In this document: one piece after another, positions 61,159 through 64,000 of the stretch | Position numbering within the stretch: the stretch's first letter is position 1 | How the letters are laid out: each line of letters starts with the position of its first letter | Assembly (NCBI GenBank): GCA_963965975.1 | Contig: OZ014412.1 | Span: 12,228,849 to 12,292,848, forward strand | Length of the DNA: 64,000 nucleotides | From: Xestospongia bergquistia | Lineage: Eukaryota; Porifera; Demospongiae; Haplosclerida; Petrosiidae | Direction: 5' to 3' | Notes under the pieces: model-generated | The model's input: the letters and a program-made list of their open reading frames with translations, nothing else | Told to the model about the DNA's origin: nothing | Database searches by the model: none | Position numbers and translations under genes: made by a program

Positions 61159-64000
61159 TTAATGGACTCTATGGGACTAACTAAATGAACTGTTATTAAC
61201 AGTTTAGTAAGTTGGTTTGCATTCACACTCTAAAGTCTTTAAATTAAAGACTTTAGAAGGTTTAGACTATTGAGTGAAGTTAATAAAGTAAACAGCTCAG
61301 TCTAAAGGACTCTATGGGACTAACTAAATAAACTCTTACTAACAGTTTAGTAAGTTGGTTTGCATTAACACTCTAAAGTCTTTAAATTAAAGACTTTAGA
61401 AGGTTTAGACTATTGAGTGAAGTTAACAAAGTAAACAGCTCAGTCTAAAGGACTCTATGGGACTAACTAAATAAATTGTTATTAACAGTTTAGTAAGTTG
61501 GTTTCCATTAACACTCTATAGTCTTTAAATTAAAGACTTTAGAAGGTTTAGACTATTGAGTGAAGTTAATAAAGTAAACAGCTCAGTCTAAACGACTCTA
61601 TGGGACTAACTAAATAAACTGTAATTAACCGTTTAGTAAGTTGGTTTGCCTTAACACTCTAAAGTCTTTAAATTAAAGACTTTAGAAGGTTTAGACTATT
61701 GAGTGAAGTTAAGAAAGTAAACTGCTCAGTCTAATGGACTCTATGGGACTAACTAAATGAACTGCTATTAACAGTTTAGTATGTTCGTTTGCATTAACAC
61801 TCTAAAGTCTTTAAATTAAAGACTTTAGAAGGTTTAGACCATTGAGTGAAGTTAATAAAGTAAACAGCTCAGTCTAAAGGACTCTATGGGACTAACTAAA
61901 TGAACTGTTATTAACAGTTTAGTAAGTTGGTTTCTATTAACACTCTAAAGTCTTTAAATTAAAGACTTTAGATTGTTTAGACTATTGAGTGAAGTTAATA
62001 AAGTAAACAGCTCAGTCTAAAGGACTCTTTGGGACTAACTAAATAAACTGCTATTGACAGTTTAGAAAGTTGGTTTGCATTAACACACTAAAGCCTTTAA
62101 ATTAAAGATTTTAGAAGGTTTAGACTATTGAGTGAAGTTAATAAAGTAAACAGCTCAGTCTAAAGGACTCTATGGGACTAACTAAATAAACTGTTATTAA
62201 CAGTTTAGTAAGTTGGTTTGCATTAACACTCTAAAGTCTTTAAATTAAAGACTTTAGAATGTTTAGACTATTGAGTGAAGTTAATAAAGTATACAGCTCA
62301 GTCTAAAGGATTCTATGGGACTAACTAAATAAACTGTTATTAACAGTTTAGTAAGTTGGTTTGCCTTAACACTATAAAATCTTTAAATTAAAGACTTTAG
62401 AAGGTTTAGACTGTTGAGTGAAGTTAATAAAGTAAACAGCTCAGTCTAAAGGACTCTATGGGACTAACTAAATAAACTGTTATTAACAGTTTAGTAAGTT
62501 GGTTTGCATTAACACTCTAAAGTCTTTAAATTAAAGACTTTAGAAGGTTTAGACTATTGAGTGAAGTTAATAAAGTAAACAGCTCAGTCTAATGGACTCT
62601 ATGGGACTAACTAAATAAACTGTTATTAACAGTTTAGTAAGTTGGTTTGCGTTAACACTCTAAAGTCTTTAAATTAAAGACTTTATAAGGTTTAGACTAT
62701 TGAGTGAAGATAATAAAGTATACAGCTCAGTCTAAAGGACTCTATGGGACTAAATAAATAAACTGTTATTAACAGTTTACTAAGTAGCTTTGCATTAACA
62801 CTCTAAAGTCTTTAAATTAAAGACTTTAGAAGGTTTAGACTATTGAGTGAAGTTAATAAAGTAAACAGCTAAGTCTAAAGGACTCTATGGGACTAACTAA
62901 ATAAGCTGTTATTAACAGTTTAGTAAGTTGGTTTGCATTAACAATCTAAAGTCTTTAAATTAAAGACTTTAGAAGGTTTAGACTATTGAGTGAAGTTAAT
63001 AAAGTAAACAGCTCAGTCTAAAGGACTCTATGGGACTAACTAAATAAACTGTTAGTAACAGTTTTGTAAGTTTGTTTGCATTAACACTCTAAAGTCTTTA
63101 AATTAAAGACTTTAAAGGTTTAGACTATTGATTGAAGTTAACAAAGTAAACAGCTCAGTCTAAAGGACTCTATGGGACTAACTAAATGAACTGTTATTAA
63201 CAGTTTTGTAAGTTGGTTTGCATTAACACTCTAAAGTCTTTAAATTAAAGACTTTAGAAGGTTTAGACTATTGAGTGAAGTTAATAAAGTAAACAGCTCA
63301 GTCTAAAGGACTCTATGGGACTAACTAAATAAACTGTTATTAACAGTTTAGTAAGTTGGTTTGCATTAATACTCTAAAATCTTTAAATTAAAGACTTTAG
63401 AATGTTTTGACTATTGAGTGAAGTTAATAAAGTAAACAGCTCAGTCTAAAAGACTCTATGGGACTAACTAAATTAACTGTTATTAACAGTTTTGTAAGTT
63501 GGTTTGCATTAACACTCTAAAGTCTTTAAATTAAAGACTTTAAAGGTTTAGACTATTGATTGAAGTTAACAAAGTAAACAGCTCAGTCTAAAGGACTCTA
63601 TGGGACTAACTAAATGAACTGTTATTAACAGTTTTGTAAGTTGGTTTGCATTAACACTCTAAAGTCTTTAAATTAAAGACTTTAGAAGGTTTAGACTATT
63701 GAGTGAAGTTAATAAAGTAAACAGCTCAGTCTAAAGGACTCTATGGGACTAACTAAATAAACTGTTATTAACAATTTAGTAAGTTGGTTTGCATTAACAA
63801 TCTCAAGTCTTTAAATTAAAGACTTTAGAAGGTTTAGACTATTGAGTGAAGTTAATAAAGTAAACAGCTCAGTCTAAAGGACTCTATGGGACTAACTAAA
63901 TAAACTGCTATTAACAGTTTAGTAAGTTGGTTTGCATTAATACTCTAAAATCTTTAAATTAAAGACTTTAGAATGTTTAGACTATTGAGTAAAGTTAATA
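61159..64000 (+). repeat. 143-bp satellite array 2, right part (runs off the window)
   Basis: About 20 more near-identical monomers in the same orientation and register as the left part (landmark AGTTTAGTAAG at 61201, 61344 and onward), continuing to the last base. Scattered single-base variants (GTTTTGTAAG, TTGATTGAAG, TACAATCT) recur in groups of units, as expected from local block duplication. True array length is unknown. Confidence 0.97.

Noticed and set aside
1-64000. tRNA and rRNA genes
   Set aside because: No cloverleaf with conserved T-loop sequence or rRNA-like block was noticed by eye. A covariance-model scan would be needed to exclude them.

Overview
The window is AT-rich eukaryotic nuclear DNA. 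Genes are split by many introns, most of them short (about 45-600 bp) with GT..AG ends. They are packed closely, often head-to-head or tail-to-tail with tens to hundreds of bases between coding ends. The gene content is metazoan: TMX1, CLASRP, Fringe, GlcAT-type glucuronyltransferases, PLC-beta and SMIM12. Compact introns, AT-richness and Fringe together fit an early-branching animal, most likely a demosponge. That assignment is inference and rests on no database search.

Layout. 1-1,915: no gene I can model. 1,916-4,759 (-): TMX1-like thioredoxin membrane protein, C-terminal exons not found. 4,824-6,739 (+): glucuronyltransferase A. 6,773-15,394 (-): CLASRP-like SR-family protein. 15,604-17,311 (-) and 17,456-20,172 (-): glucuronyltransferases B and C. 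20,395-25,176 (+): Fringe. 25,936-39,138 (-): phospholipase C-beta. 39,538-39,753 (+): SMIM12-like. 41,933-46,271 (+): a multidomain adaptor with a SWAP-70/DEF6-like head and PH domain and a proline- and tyrosine-motif-rich tail. For glucuronyltransferases A, B and C, Fringe and the adaptor I traced every exon junction, and the reading phase closes exactly from start to stop.

The right-hand 17 kb is different. 47.3-49.5 kb holds a diverged tandem array of a 143-bp monomer. 51.1-53.8 kb holds terminal exons of an ankyrin gene and of an unrecognised gene, both on the minus strand. A broken BEL/Pao retrotransposon (putative LTR at 53,865, gag-pol from 54,254) has an in-frame stop and ends inside its reverse transcriptase, exactly where a second, homogeneous array of the same 143-bp monomer starts. 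This array is in the opposite orientation and runs from 57.05 kb to the window end. It is interrupted by an apparently complete PIF/Harbinger DNA transposon (58,167-61,158) with near-identical terminal inverted repeats and two intact spliced genes: a MADF-BESS DNA-binding protein and a DDE transposase.

Functionally, the left half is a glycosylation neighbourhood: three type II GlcAT-family enzymes and a Fringe enzyme within about 20 kb, probably all acting in the Golgi. The next block concerns signalling (PLC-beta and the PH-domain adaptor). The most unusual features are the palindrome-bearing 143-bp satellite, whose older array shows paired arm changes that keep the palindrome, and the adaptor's domain combination.
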